Assembly (NCBI GenBank): GCA_016793305.1
Contig: JAEUHU010000385.1
Coordinates: 1-20,353 of the forward strand
Direction of reading: 5' to 3'
DNA: 20,353 nt
Origin: Planctomycetota bacterium
GTDB lineage: Bacteria > Planctomycetota > UBA1135 > UBA2386
The translations under genes were made by a program, and so were the position numbers. Shown one piece after another: positions 1 through 9,402 of this stretch. Position 1 is the first letter of the stretch. Each line of letters begins with the position of its first letter. Under the pieces are notes generated by a model. That model was not told where the DNA came from, ran no database searches, and saw only the letters and a program-made list of their open reading frames with translations.

Positions 1-7
1 CGGCGAC

Positions 8-11
8 GGAG
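8..11 (+). promoter_or_regulatory. Probable ribosome binding site of argD
   Basis: GGAG lies seven bases before the ATG at 19. It favours that start over the in-frame ATG at 34, which would drop five residues and has only a weaker AAGG in front of it. The real upstream context is cut off by the window edge. Confidence 0.5.
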
Positions 12-18
12 ACCCACC

Positions 19-1218
19 ATGGATGAAGGCGTGATGAAGACGTACGGCCGCGCCGACGAAGTGTTCGTCAGCGGCCACGGCGCCGTGCTGCAGGACAGCA
101 CCGGCCGCGAGTTCCTCGACTTCCTGGCCGGCATCGCCGTCAGCGCGCTCGGCCACGGCCACGCGGAGCTCGCCGCGGCGCTGCGCGACCAGGTCGGCAA
201 GGTCGTGCACCTCAGCAACCTGTTCCGCCACCCGTACACCGAACAGGTGGCGACGCGGCTGTGCGCGCTCACCGACATGAGCGCCGCGTTCTTCACCAAC
301 TCGGGCACCGAGGCGATGGAGTGCGCACTGAAGCTCGCGCGCCGGGCGATGCACAACCGCGGCGAAGGCGAACGCACGTCGTTCGTGGCGCTCGAGCAGG
401 GCTTCCACGGCCGTTCGCTCGGCGCCTTGTCGCTGACCTGGAACGAGAAGTACCGGAAGCCCTTCCAGCCGCTGCAACACGTCACCTGGGTCGCCCCCGA
501 AGACACGGCGACGCTGGCGCGTGTGCTGCGCAGCGAGAAGCCGGCGGCGCTGGTGCTCGAACCGGTGCAGGGCGAAGGCGGCATCCGCGTGCTGTCGGCG
601 CCGTTCCTGCGGGCGGCGCGCGAGCTGTGCACCGAGACCGGCACGCTGCTCGTGCACGACGAGATCCAGAGCGGCTGCGGCCGCACCGGCCGCTTCCTCG
701 CCGCCCAGCACGCCGGCGTGATCCCCGACGTCGTCACGTTGGCGAAGCCGATCGCCGCCGGCCTGCCGATGGGCGCGTGCCTCGCCAGCAAGGCGTTCGC
801 CGAGACCTTCCACAAGGGCGAGCACGGTTCGACGTTCGCCGGCGGCCCGCTGGTCTGCCGCGCCGCCCTGGTGTTCCTCGACGAGGTCGAACGCGGCCTG
901 CTCGGCCAGGTGCAGGAGCGCGGTGCGCAGCTGCGCGCCGGTCTCGAGCAGCTGCAGCGCGACTTCCCGATCGTGCGCGAGGTGCGCGGGCTCGGCCTGA
1001 TGCTCGGCCTGCGGCTGCACCACTCCGCCGACCAAGTACAGAAGGCGCTGCACAAGAACGGCCTGCTGGTGAACTGCACCGCCGGCGACGTGCTGCGCAT
1101 CGTGCCGCCGTACGTGGTCACCGGCGACCAGGTCGAGACGGCGCTGCAGCTGCTGCGCGCCACGCTCGCCACGTTCCCCGCCACCGAACAGAAGACCGAG
1201 AAGAAGGAGAAGCCGTGA
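19..1218 (+). CDS. argD: Acetylornithine aminotransferase (ArgD)
   Basis: PLP-dependent class III aminotransferase of 399 residues, the usual ArgD length. It moves an amino group from glutamate to N-acetylglutamate 5-semialdehyde, giving N-acetylornithine in the cytoplasm. The protein shows the phosphate-binding SGTEA motif (residues 95-99), the cofactor-binding Asp in VHDEIQSG (D214) and the Schiff-base Lys in LAKPIAAGLPMG (K243). Class III aminotransferases can be confused with succinylornithine or GABA enzymes, but the following argF, argG and argH settle the role. It is the first gene seen of an arginine operon, and the last four bases overlap the GTG start of argF. The C-terminus ends in a Lys/Glu-rich tail (about residues 391-399) that also encodes the argF ribosome binding site. 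Whether further arg genes lie upstream cannot be seen. Confidence 0.95.
   Translation: MDEGVMKTYGRADEVFVSGHGAVLQDSTGREFLDFLAGIAVSALGHGHAELAAALRDQVGKVVHLSNLFRHPYTEQVATRLCALTDMSAAFFTNSGTEAMECALKLARRAMHNRGEGERTSFVALEQGFHGRSLGALSLTWNEKYRKPFQPLQHVTWVAPEDTATLARVLRSEKPAALVLEPVQGEGGIRVLSAPFLRAARELCTETGTLLVHDEIQSGCGRTGRFLAAQHAGVIPDVVTLAKPIAAGLPMGACLASKAFAETFHKGEHGSTFAGGPLVCRAALVFLDEVERGLLGQVQERGAQLRAGLEQLQRDFPIVREVRGLGLMLGLRLHHSADQVQKALHKNGLLVNCTAGDVLRIVPPYVVTGDQVETALQLLRATLATFPATEQKTEKKEKP
1204..1209 (+). promoter_or_regulatory. Ribosome binding site of argF
   Basis: AAGGAG sits five bases before GTG 1215 and inside the argD coding end. It selects the GTG that overlaps the argD stop as the argF start, rather than the far-upstream start that an open frame would allow. 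Confidence 0.7.
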
Positions 1219-2183
1219 GCAAGCCCGCCCCGCTGGACCCGTCCCCGAAGCTCGACCTGTCGCCGCTGTCGGTGCCGGACCTGCTGTGCACGTCGGCGAT
1301 GACGACGCGCGACATCGAGCGCGTGTTCGCCGTCGCCAAGGCGCTGAAGGCCGGCCGCGCGGTGCATACCGAGGTGCTGCGCCACAGGCGCCTGGCGATG
1401 ATCTTCGAGAAGGACTCGCTGCGCACGCGCTTCACCTTCGACATCGGCATGCAGGACCTCGGCGGCAGCGCCGTGTTCATGGACCACCGCGATGCGCGCC
1501 TGGGCTCGCGCGAGTCGGTCAAGGACGTGGCGAAGAACCTCGAGCGCTGGGTGCACGGCATCGTCGCCCGCACCTTCAAGCACAAGGTGCTCGAGGAGCT
1601 GGCGATGCACACCAGCATCCCGGTGATCAACGGCCTGTCCGACTTCGTGCATCCGTGCCAGGCGCTGTCCGACTTCTTCACGCTCAGCGAGAAGTGGGGC
1701 GCGGTGAAGGGCCGCACGCTGACCTACGTCGGCGACGGCAACAACACCTGCCACGCGCTGATCCACACCGCCGTGAAGCTCGGCGCCAACATCCGCGTCT
1801 GCTCACCCGAGGGCTACGAGCCGAACGCGCGCGTCGTCAACGAAGCGATGCGCTTGGCGCAGGAGACCGGTACCGAGGTCACGATCCTGAACGACCCCGA
1901 CGCCGCGGCCGAAGGTGCGGACGCGATCTACACCGACGTCTGGGCCAGCATGGGCCAGGAGGACGAGATCGAAGAGCGCAACGGCATCTTCGCCGCCTAT
2001 CAGGTCGACGAGGACATGATGGCGCGCGCCAACAAGAACGCGCTGTTCATGCACTGCCTGCCCGCCCACCGCGGCTGGGAGGTGACGCAGGAGGTCATGG
2101 ATGGCCCGCAGAGCGTCGTCTACGACATCGCCGAGAACCGCCTGCACGTGCAGAAGGCCGTGCTCGCGCTGCTGATCCGCTGA
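1215..2183 (+). CDS. argF: Ornithine carbamoyltransferase (ArgF)
   Basis: Transfers the carbamoyl group from carbamoyl phosphate to ornithine, giving citrulline. The protein has 322 residues from a GTG start that overlaps the argD stop (GTGA). Carbamoyl-phosphate loop S-L-R-T-R is at residues 68-72, HPCQ at 146-149, DGNN at 174-177, the ornithine-binding D241 and S245-M246-G247, and HCLP at 280-283. HCLP and the S-M-G motif identify an ornithine enzyme and not aspartate transcarbamylase. The loop reads SLRTR where the textbook form is STRTR, and residues after DGNN are TCHAL instead of the common VANSL. These variants also raise acetylornithine or succinylornithine transcarbamylase as alternatives, but the presence of ArgJ, which supplies free ornithine, favours the standard reaction. 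An open frame continues upstream to 261 but only as a shadow of argD. Confidence 0.93.
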   Translation: MSKPAPLDPSPKLDLSPLSVPDLLCTSAMTTRDIERVFAVAKALKAGRAVHTEVLRHRRLAMIFEKDSLRTRFTFDIGMQDLGGSAVFMDHRDARLGSRESVKDVAKNLERWVHGIVARTFKHKVLEELAMHTSIPVINGLSDFVHPCQALSDFFTLSEKWGAVKGRTLTYVGDGNNTCHALIHTAVKLGANIRVCSPEGYEPNARVVNEAMRLAQETGTEVTILNDPDAAAEGADAIYTDVWASMGQEDEIEERNGIFAAYQVDEDMMARANKNALFMHCLPAHRGWEVTQEVMDGPQSVVYDIAENRLHVQKAVLALLIR

Positions 2184-2265
2184 GCGCTTCCCGCCGCTTC
2201 GTCACCGCGTACCCACCAACATCGCACTCCGTCCGCACGACCGTTCGCCGCACCCCGCACCGACC

Positions 2266-3473
<1,208 letters not shown>

Positions 3474-3477
<4 letters not shown>

Positions 3478-4895
3478 GCGAGCCCGCGGGCCAGATGTGG
3501 GGCGGCCGCTTCCAGGGCAGCCTGGACGCGCGCTTCGCCGCGTTCCAGAAGAGCCTGCCCGTCGACCACGTGCTGGCCTTCGCCGACCTGCAGGTCAACC
3601 GCGTCTGGAGCAGGGCCCTGCAGCGCGCCGGGGTCTTCACCGCGGACGAACTGGCGAGCGTGCACGCGGCGATCGACGACCTCGAGCGGCATTGGCGCGC
3701 GCACGGCGTGCCGGCCGACGACCCGGCCGAGGACGTGCACAGCCTCGTCGAACGCGAACTGGTCGCGCGCTGCGGCGACCTCGGCAAGCGCATCCACACC
3801 GGCCGCTCGCGCAACGACCAGGTCGCCACCGACCTGCGCCTCCACCTGCGCCTGCGCATCGAGGCCCTCGACGCGGCGCTGCTGGCCGTCTGCCACGAGC
3901 TGCTGGTACAGGCGGACCGGCACGCCGCCGACCCGATGCCGGGCTACACCCACCTGCAGCGCGCCCAGCCGATCACCATCGGCCACCACGCGCTGGCCCA
4001 CGCCGAGGCGCTGCTGCGCGACCGCGACCGTCTGCTCGCGGCCGGTCGGCGCATGGACGAGTGCCCGCTCGGCAGCGGGGCGCTGGCCGGCACCGTGCTG
4101 GCGATCGACCGTGCGCGCGTGGCCGACGAACTGGGCTTCCGCGGCGGCCCGTCGCACAACAGCCTCGACGCCACCGCGTCGCGCGACCACCTGTGCGAGC
4201 TGGCGTTCGTCTGCGCCTGCTCGACGACGCAGCTGTCGCGGCTCGCCGAGGACTACATCTTCTTCGCGACGCAGGAGGCGCGCTTCCTGTCGTTCGGCGA
4301 CGCCGTGTCGACCGGCTCGAGCCTGATGCCGCAGAAGCGCAACCCCGACGCGATGGAGCTGGTGCGCGGCAAGTGCGCGCGTGTGCACGGCGGCCTGCAA
4401 GCACTGCTGGGCACCATGAAGGGTCTGCCGCTCGCCTACAACCGCGACCTGCAGACCGACAAGGAGACGCTGCTGCCGCTGCTGGACGAGACCGAAGCGT
4501 GCCTCCTGGTCGCGGCGCTGGCCGTGCGGCACGCCACGTTCGACGTGCGCCGCTGTGCAGCCGAGGCCGAGCGCGGCTACCTGAACGCCACCGACCTCGC
4601 CGACCTGCTGGTCGCGGCCGGCGTGCCGTTCCGCGACGCCCATGGCCTCGTCGGCAAGGCGGTCAACCGCGCCGTCGAGCTCGGCGTCGAGCTGCAGGAC
4701 CTGCCCGCCGACGAACAGCGCCGGCTGTTGCCGCAGCTGCGGGTCGACCTGCGGCAGGCGCTCGCCGCAGAGGCCGTGCTGGCCCGCCGCGACGTGCTCG
4801 GCGGCACCGCTCCCGCGCGCGTGCGCGCCGAGGTCGAACGGCTGCGCCACCGTCTCGCCACCCCTTCCTCCGCAACCCCAGCCCCCCACCGATGA
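3474..4895 (+). CDS. argH: Argininosuccinate lyase (ArgH)
   Basis: Cleaves argininosuccinate to arginine and fumarate, the last step of the pathway. The 473 residues from the GTG start are close to the family norm. Three conserved regions of the fumarase/aspartase superfamily are intact: HTGRSRNDQVATD from residue 108, PGYTHLQRAQP with the probable catalytic H160, and the flexible signature loop TGSSLMPQKRNPD from residue 280, with the catalytic Ser at 282/283. The N-terminus begins with MWGGRF, as expected for ArgH. The gene overlaps argG by GTGA and the next gene by ATGA, so translation is probably coupled across all three. The last ten or so residues (TPSSATPAPHR) form a short Pro/Ser-rich tail after the conserved fold. 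Confidence 0.96.
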
Positions 4896-5485
4896 CCGGA
4901 TCCACTCCCTCGCCGCTGGCCGCCACCGTGCGCCCGGCGGTCGTCGCCGACGCGCGCGCCATCATGACCCTGGTCAACGAACTGGCGATCCAGCAGGTGA
5001 TGCTGCCGCGCTCCCCGGCGTCGGTGATCGAGAACATCCGCGACTTCGTGATCGCCGAGGTCGACGGCGTGTTCGCCGGCTGCGGGGCGCTGGCGATCAC
5101 CTGGAGCGACATCGCGGAGGTGCGCTCGCTGGCGGTGGCGCCGGCGATGCAGAAGCACGGCATCGGCCGGGTGCTGGTCGACGCGCTGGTGCGCGACGCC
5201 GAGCGGCTCGGCATCCCGCGCCTGTTCGCGTTCACCTACGTGCCGGGCTTCTTCGCCAAGATGGGGTTCACCGTCTGCCAGCACGAGGACCTGCCGCACA
5301 AGGTCTTCAACGACTGCATGCACTGCCCGAAGTTCCTCGCCTGCGACGAGATCGCCATGACCCGGGCGCTCGACCCGAAGGCGTCGCCGGCGAAGCTGTT
5401 CGGCAAGCCCCAGCGGGCCATCCCGCTGCCCCAGCGCACCGCTCAGTTCGCCCCGCCAGCACTCGGCAAGGCGATGCACCCCTGA
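4892..5485 (+). CDS. argA: GNAT-family N-acetylglutamate synthase (short ArgA type)
   Basis: A 197-residue acetyltransferase, probably transferring acetyl from acetyl-CoA to glutamate, the entry step of arginine synthesis. The acetyl-CoA loop Q-K-H-G-I-G is at residues 87-92 after the strand RSLAVAP. The segment LPHKVFNDCMHCPKFLACDE, with C142, C145 and C151, matches what I recall of short single-domain NAGS proteins (Mycobacterium ArgA type), which lack the amino-acid-kinase domain of E. coli ArgA. The start is the ATG overlapping the argH stop (ATGA); the open frame upstream to 3497 is a shadow of argH. The tail after about residue 160 is Pro/Lys/Ala-rich and probably flexible. The operon position strongly supports the substrate, but the sequence alone cannot rule out another amino acid as acceptor. 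Confidence 0.85.
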   Translation: MTGSTPSPLAATVRPAVVADARAIMTLVNELAIQQVMLPRSPASVIENIRDFVIAEVDGVFAGCGALAITWSDIAEVRSLAVAPAMQKHGIGRVLVDALVRDAERLGIPRLFAFTYVPGFFAKMGFTVCQHEDLPHKVFNDCMHCPKFLACDEIAMTRALDPKASPAKLFGKPQRAIPLPQRTAQFAPPALGKAMHP

Positions 5486-5871
5486 ACCGCCGCAGCCATC
5501 GGCCGGGCGCCCCCTCACCTGCCCCACCCGCCGGCCTCGGGCTGCCCCGTCTGGCAACGAGACGCCGACCCTGAACCAGGCCCAAGCGGCCCAGCCCCGG
5601 CGATCCCAAGGGCTCCTCCGGCAAACCGGACGGTTCGGTTCCGCTCGGATTCCGTGCCATGCCGCACCCCCCCGTGGCGCCGGCCGGAGGGACTTTGCCG
5701 CTCCGGCAGCGCCCAGTCGCCTTGACCCAGGGCAGAAACCGGCCAAGATGCCGGTCTTGCGGCCCGCGCAGCCTTCGCAACGCCCTCCCGCGATGGCTGG
5801 CACACAGATCGCTAGGTCGGGTCACCGACCTCTTTGCCCACCGCGAGATAAGGTTCTCCCTGAAGATTGCC
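5486..5871 (+). other. Intergenic region between the arg operon and the large lipoprotein gene
   Basis: These 386 bases hold no gene I can support. The open frame of the lipoprotein continues back to 5659, but that stretch is Arg/Pro-rich and lacks protein character. The region contains small inverted repeats: CGTCT/AGACG at 5548-5564, ACCGGC/GCCGGT at 5738-5755 and the perfect AGGTCGG/CCGACCT at 5814-5831. No terminator with a T-run was found. A TTGACC at 5722-5727 is followed 17 bases later only by a poor -10 (AAGATG). Confidence 0.6.
5814..5831 (+). repeat. Perfect inverted repeat in the lipoprotein leader
   Basis: AGGTCGG, a GTCA loop, then CCGACCT, followed by CTTTG. The 7-bp GC-rich stem lies 40 bases before the lipoprotein ATG. 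It could be an operator, a leader hairpin or a weak terminator of the arg operon. The T-run is too short for a confident terminator. Confidence 0.4.
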
Positions 5872-8800
5872 ATGAAGCGAATCGAGCCCCTCCGATTGCT
5901 GTCTCTCGCCACCCTCGCGGCCCTGGCCGCATGCTCGGGAAGCGGCAGCGGATCCGCGACCACGACCACCGGCGACACCCGGACCGGGAGCGACTTCCTG
6001 GTCTTCAAGACCGACCCAGTGAACGGCGGGGCGGTGTTCCTCAACGATCCGATCGCGATCGACTTCAGCTCGGAGGTCGACCTGGATTCGGCCAGCCTGC
6101 TGTCGATGAACTTCCAGGCGCTGGACCAGCTGGGCAATCCGGTCACCGAGCTCGTCACCGGCACCTTCCTGATCAGCAAGCGCCCGGGTGACGAGAACCC
6201 CGGCCGTCGGCTGCTGTTCTTGCCGCGCCTCGCGTCGAACAACACCTACGACAACGGCGGCCTGCGTTCGGGCCGCAGCTACCTCGTCCAACTGGTCGGC
6301 GGCAGCGGCGCCAACACCGTGCTGCGCAGTCGCGCCGGCAAGCCCCTGGCGCAACCGGTGACGTTCACGTTCACGACGCGCGAAGGCACCCAGCCAGCCC
6401 AGCTGTTCCGCAATCCGCGCTCGGGTGGCCCCACGCGCACCGGCTTCGAGGTCAGCAACGCAGCCGACCTGAACAACGTGCACCTCGGACTGTTCGGCAA
6501 TCCGCCGCTGGAAGTGCGCCTGCACTTCGATCAGGCGCTGAACCCGAACGACACCAACATCCCCGTCAACCTCGACACCAGCCCGCTGGTGCGCAACCCG
6601 CTCAATCGCGGCAACATCTTCCTCGAGTACGACGACCCGGAGCGCGGCCTCGGCACGTGGATTCCGGCGGACGTCGAGATCGAACGCAACGACCTGACCG
6701 GCAGCACCGTGGTGTTGCGGCCACTCGGCGTGCTGCCGAACAACGCCGAGATCCGGGTGATCGTCGAGGCGTCGGTCGAGGACGTCGCCGGGGAGTCCAA
6801 CCTCGGGCAACCGAGTTACAACCGCGTGTTCGCCAGCTTCCGGACCGAAGCCGACTACCAGCAGCGCTGGAACGGCCTGGTCGAGGACTTCCGCAGCTCG
6901 GACAGCATCGACTTCGGCGCCACCTTCCCGGAAGGCCAGGCGGAGTATGGCCCGGGCTACCTGCGCGCCGGCTTCGCCTTCGAGGGCAACGGCACCGACT
7001 CGAGCTACCGCCCCACGTCGGCGGAAGTCGTCCTCAACACGTCGTTCACGCAGATCGTCCCCGAGGCCGGTCTGCCGTTCTCGGTGTCCGGCGGCGTCTT
7101 CAACTTCAAGAACGTCACGATCCCGCAGGGCGTCACCGTCATCGGCACCGGCCCGAACCCGATGGTCTGGCTGTGCAGCGGCAACTTCACGGTGGCCGGC
7201 ACCCTGACGGTGCGAGGCGGTGCAGGCGCGCGCGTCGACACCCTGAACTCGGCGAACTTCGCGAAGGCAGGCGGCGTCGCCGGCCCCGGCGGCGGCAACG
7301 GCGGTGACGGCACTCCTCTGGCGGGCCAGCGCGATGCGCGTGGCGGGGCCGGACGCGGTCCGCTGCAAGCAGCCGGCAAGGGTGGCCGCGGTGGCTACCT
7401 CGCCTGCGTCAGCGGCTGCTACACCGGCTCCGGCTACAACGGCTCCGGCGGCGGTTCGGGCGGCGGCGGCGGCACCTTCGCCACGCAGGGCGACCCCAAT
7501 TGGCGCGGCACGATCACCGGTGGCGGCAACCCCAATGTCCCGCCGACCGCCAACACCCGGTTCCAGCAGCGCTTCGGCTACGGCGGTTCCGGCTGCAGCG
7601 GCGGCGCCGGCACCCGAATGGGCACCGGCATCCTGAACGGCGGCGAGCCCGGCGACCTGGTGTTCACCGATGCACGCTCCGACAACAACTTCTGGGGCAG
7701 CGCGATCAACCTCAATCGCAACCTGCGCATCACCGGCGAGCTGACCGTTCCGGCCGGTGGTGGTGGCGGCGGTGGTGGTGGTGACACCAGCTCGAACTTC
7801 AACTGCACGGCGTTCGGCGGCGACCCCACCAACGACTACTCGGGTGGCGGCGGTGGCGGCGGCGGCGGTGTGGTGATCGTCAAGGCCCTTGGCGAGATCA
7901 CCATCACGGCATCCGGCAACATCAACGCCAACGGCGGCAACGGCGGCGGCGGCGAACAGGTCGGCGCCTGCGGCGAGGCCGGCGGTGGCGGCGGGGGTGC
8001 AGGCGGCCTGGTGGTGTTGATGTCGGCCACCCGCATCGTCATCGAGGCGCACGGCTCGGCGACGGGCAACCGGTACGTCTACGGATCCCCTTCGACGACC
8101 TCGACCACTGAGTTCCCCTTCCTGGGCAACGACTACTCGTTCGCGATCTCCGCGGACGGCGGGCTCACCACGACCGGCGACTTCAGCACGCCGTTCATCT
8201 CGGCCAAGTATCCGTTCACTTCCGGCGGCACCATGCTGTCGGGCGACGAATACGACTCCAACCCCACCGGCGGACTGGGTGGCATGGGCGTCGTCCAGCT
8301 GATGGTGCCTCCCGGTGAGAACCTGACGGACGGGACCAACACCCGCCTCGACGACAACATCGTGTTCCGGCTGCCGAACTCCTCCGTGGACCTGACGGGG
8401 CGACAGAAGGAGCAGTTGCTGGCCTGGCGCGGGTTCCCGAACGCTGCTGGCCAGTTGGTCAGCGACGGGAACGTTGCGCTCAACATCGGCAGCAACGAGG
8501 GCGACATCCGCCCATCACCGATCCTCATGCCGGTGCCGTTCAGCGCCAAGACCCGCGCCCGGTCGAAGTGGATCGACACCGGCGCCAGCCAGCGTCGCCA
8601 GGTCACCGCGGCCGACGGGTTCCCGCGCGGCCTCGACACCAGCAGCGGCGCTCTGACCGGCCCGCGCTACGAGTTCGCCGGCCTCGACCTGGCGAACGCG
8701 TCGCCAGGCTATGTCTCCTACACGTCGCTCGGTTCTGGCGGGGTCCGGATCGACTACCCGGTCGCCGTTCCGGCGACGCCGATCGCCTCCCTGACGGCTG

Positions 8801-9402
8801 GCGCCACGTTCATGGGCCAGCAGGCCTACCGCCTGACCCTGGCGAGTGGCAGCCTCGAACCGAATCGCTACGTCCAGTACGAGGCCGAACTGCTCAGCGC
8901 CACCAACGACGTGCTGGCGAGCTACCGCATCATGTCGCACGATGCTCGCGAGCTGCTGCTCGACCTCGGTGAAGACCTGCTGCCGACGACGGCGACGCAG
9001 GCCCGCATCGTCGCGAAGTTCTTCAAGGTTCTGACCGACGGCGCCGAGGGGCTCGGTGGCGTGCGCCAGTCGATCCCGGTCGGCGGTGGTGCTGCCGTCG
9101 CGATCCCGATCTCGAATGTGCGCATCGGTTTCGCACTCCACCACGATCCGAAGCTGACGGCCGGTCGGTTCCCGACCTCGCAACAGGACTTCCTCTACGA
9201 CTTCAACAGCCCGGCGTTCTTGGCGTGGCTGAACAACACCAACCCGAACGTCAATCCGCTGCCTGGCGTGATGCCGCGCTACATCCAGTGGGATGTCACG
9301 TTCGACATGGCCTACCAGCCTGACTCGAGCCCGGCGAACGGCCTGACGCCCGCTACGCCGCGCCCCGAGCTGCAATTCCTGCGAGTGCCGTTCCGGTTCT
9401 GA
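5872..9402 (+). CDS. Large glycine-rich lipoprotein with Ig-like (SbsA/Big_5-like) domains
   Basis: Exported protein of 1176 residues, function unknown. The ATG at 5872 begins a lipoprotein signal peptide: MKR, a hydrophobic stretch, then L-A-A-C with lipidated C21. A Ser/Gly/Thr linker follows. Residues about 42-171 and 194-327 resemble SbsA-type Ig-like domains (TDPVNGGAVFLNDPIAIDFS; PLEVRLHFDQAL). Residues about 400-440 (VTIPQGVTVIG, FTVAGTLTVRGGAG) look like the entry to a beta-helical fold. Residues about 440-727 are extremely Gly-rich, with runs of seven to nine glycines, and contain C435, C512, C516, C575, C645 and C700. Apart from C21 these are the only cysteines. The C-terminal 450 residues have no recognised domain and end in PFRF. 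Such proteins recur, in my recollection, in Planctomycetota genomes as likely surface or adhesion proteins. The gene stands alone between argA and argJ. Confidence 0.85.
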   Translation: MKRIEPLRLLSLATLAALAACSGSGSGSATTTTGDTRTGSDFLVFKTDPVNGGAVFLNDPIAIDFSSEVDLDSASLLSMNFQALDQLGNPVTELVTGTFLISKRPGDENPGRRLLFLPRLASNNTYDNGGLRSGRSYLVQLVGGSGANTVLRSRAGKPLAQPVTFTFTTREGTQPAQLFRNPRSGGPTRTGFEVSNAADLNNVHLGLFGNPPLEVRLHFDQALNPNDTNIPVNLDTSPLVRNPLNRGNIFLEYDDPERGLGTWIPADVEIERNDLTGSTVVLRPLGVLPNNAEIRVIVEASVEDVAGESNLGQPSYNRVFASFRTEADYQQRWNGLVEDFRSSDSIDFGATFPEGQAEYGPGYLRAGFAFEGNGTDSSYRPTSAEVVLNTSFTQIVPEAGLPFSVSGGVFNFKNVTIPQGVTVIGTGPNPMVWLCSGNFTVAGTLTVRGGAGARVDTLNSANFAKAGGVAGPGGGNGGDGTPLAGQRDARGGAGRGPLQAAGKGGRGGYLACVSGCYTGSGYNGSGGGSGGGGGTFATQGDPNWRGTITGGGNPNVPPTANTRFQQRFGYGGSGCSGGAGTRMGTGILNGGEPGDLVFTDARSDNNFWGSAINLNRNLRITGELTVPAGGGGGGGGGDTSSNFNCTAFGGDPTNDYSGGGGGGGGGVVIVKALGEITITASGNINANGGNGGGGEQVGACGEAGGGGGGAGGLVVLMSATRIVIEAHGSATGNRYVYGSPSTTSTTEFPFLGNDYSFAISADGGLTTTGDFSTPFISAKYPFTSGGTMLSGDEYDSNPTGGLGGMGVVQLMVPPGENLTDGTNTRLDDNIVFRLPNSSVDLTGRQKEQLLAWRGFPNAAGQLVSDGNVALNIGSNEGDIRPSPILMPVPFSAKTRARSKWIDTGASQRRQVTAADGFPRGLDTSSGALTGPRYEFAGLDLANASPGYVSYTSLGSGGVRIDYPVAVPATPIASLTAGATFMGQQAYRLTLASGSLEPNRYVQYEAELLSATNDVLASYRIMSHDARELLLDLGEDLLPTTATQARIVAKFFKVLTDGAEGLGGVRQSIPVGGGAAVAIPISNVRIGFALHHDPKLTAGRFPTSQQDFLYDFNSPAFLAWLNNTNPNVNPLPGVMPRYIQWDVTFDMAYQPDSSPANGLTPATPRPELQFLRVPFRF

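Noticed and set aside
5722..5750. Sigma-70 promoter TTGACC-N17-AAGATG before the lipoprotein gene
   Set aside because: The -10 matches at only two or three positions; in GC-rich DNA a lone TTGAC is weak evidence.
5659..5871. Possible N-terminal extension of the lipoprotein from ATG 5659
   Set aside because: It would bury the lipoprotein signal peptide about 70 residues inside; the extension is Arg/Pro-rich and not protein-like.
7756..7786. GGT/GGC trinucleotide run as a phase-variable repeat
   Set aside because: The tract mixes synonymous Gly codons, and changes in copy number would stay in frame; it is poly-Gly coding, not a simple contingency repeat.
5812..8052. A 746-codon minus-strand open frame antisense to the lipoprotein gene
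   Set aside because: It reflects GC-rich codon bias and repeats of Gly codons read backwards as Ala/Thr; there is no signal or domain.
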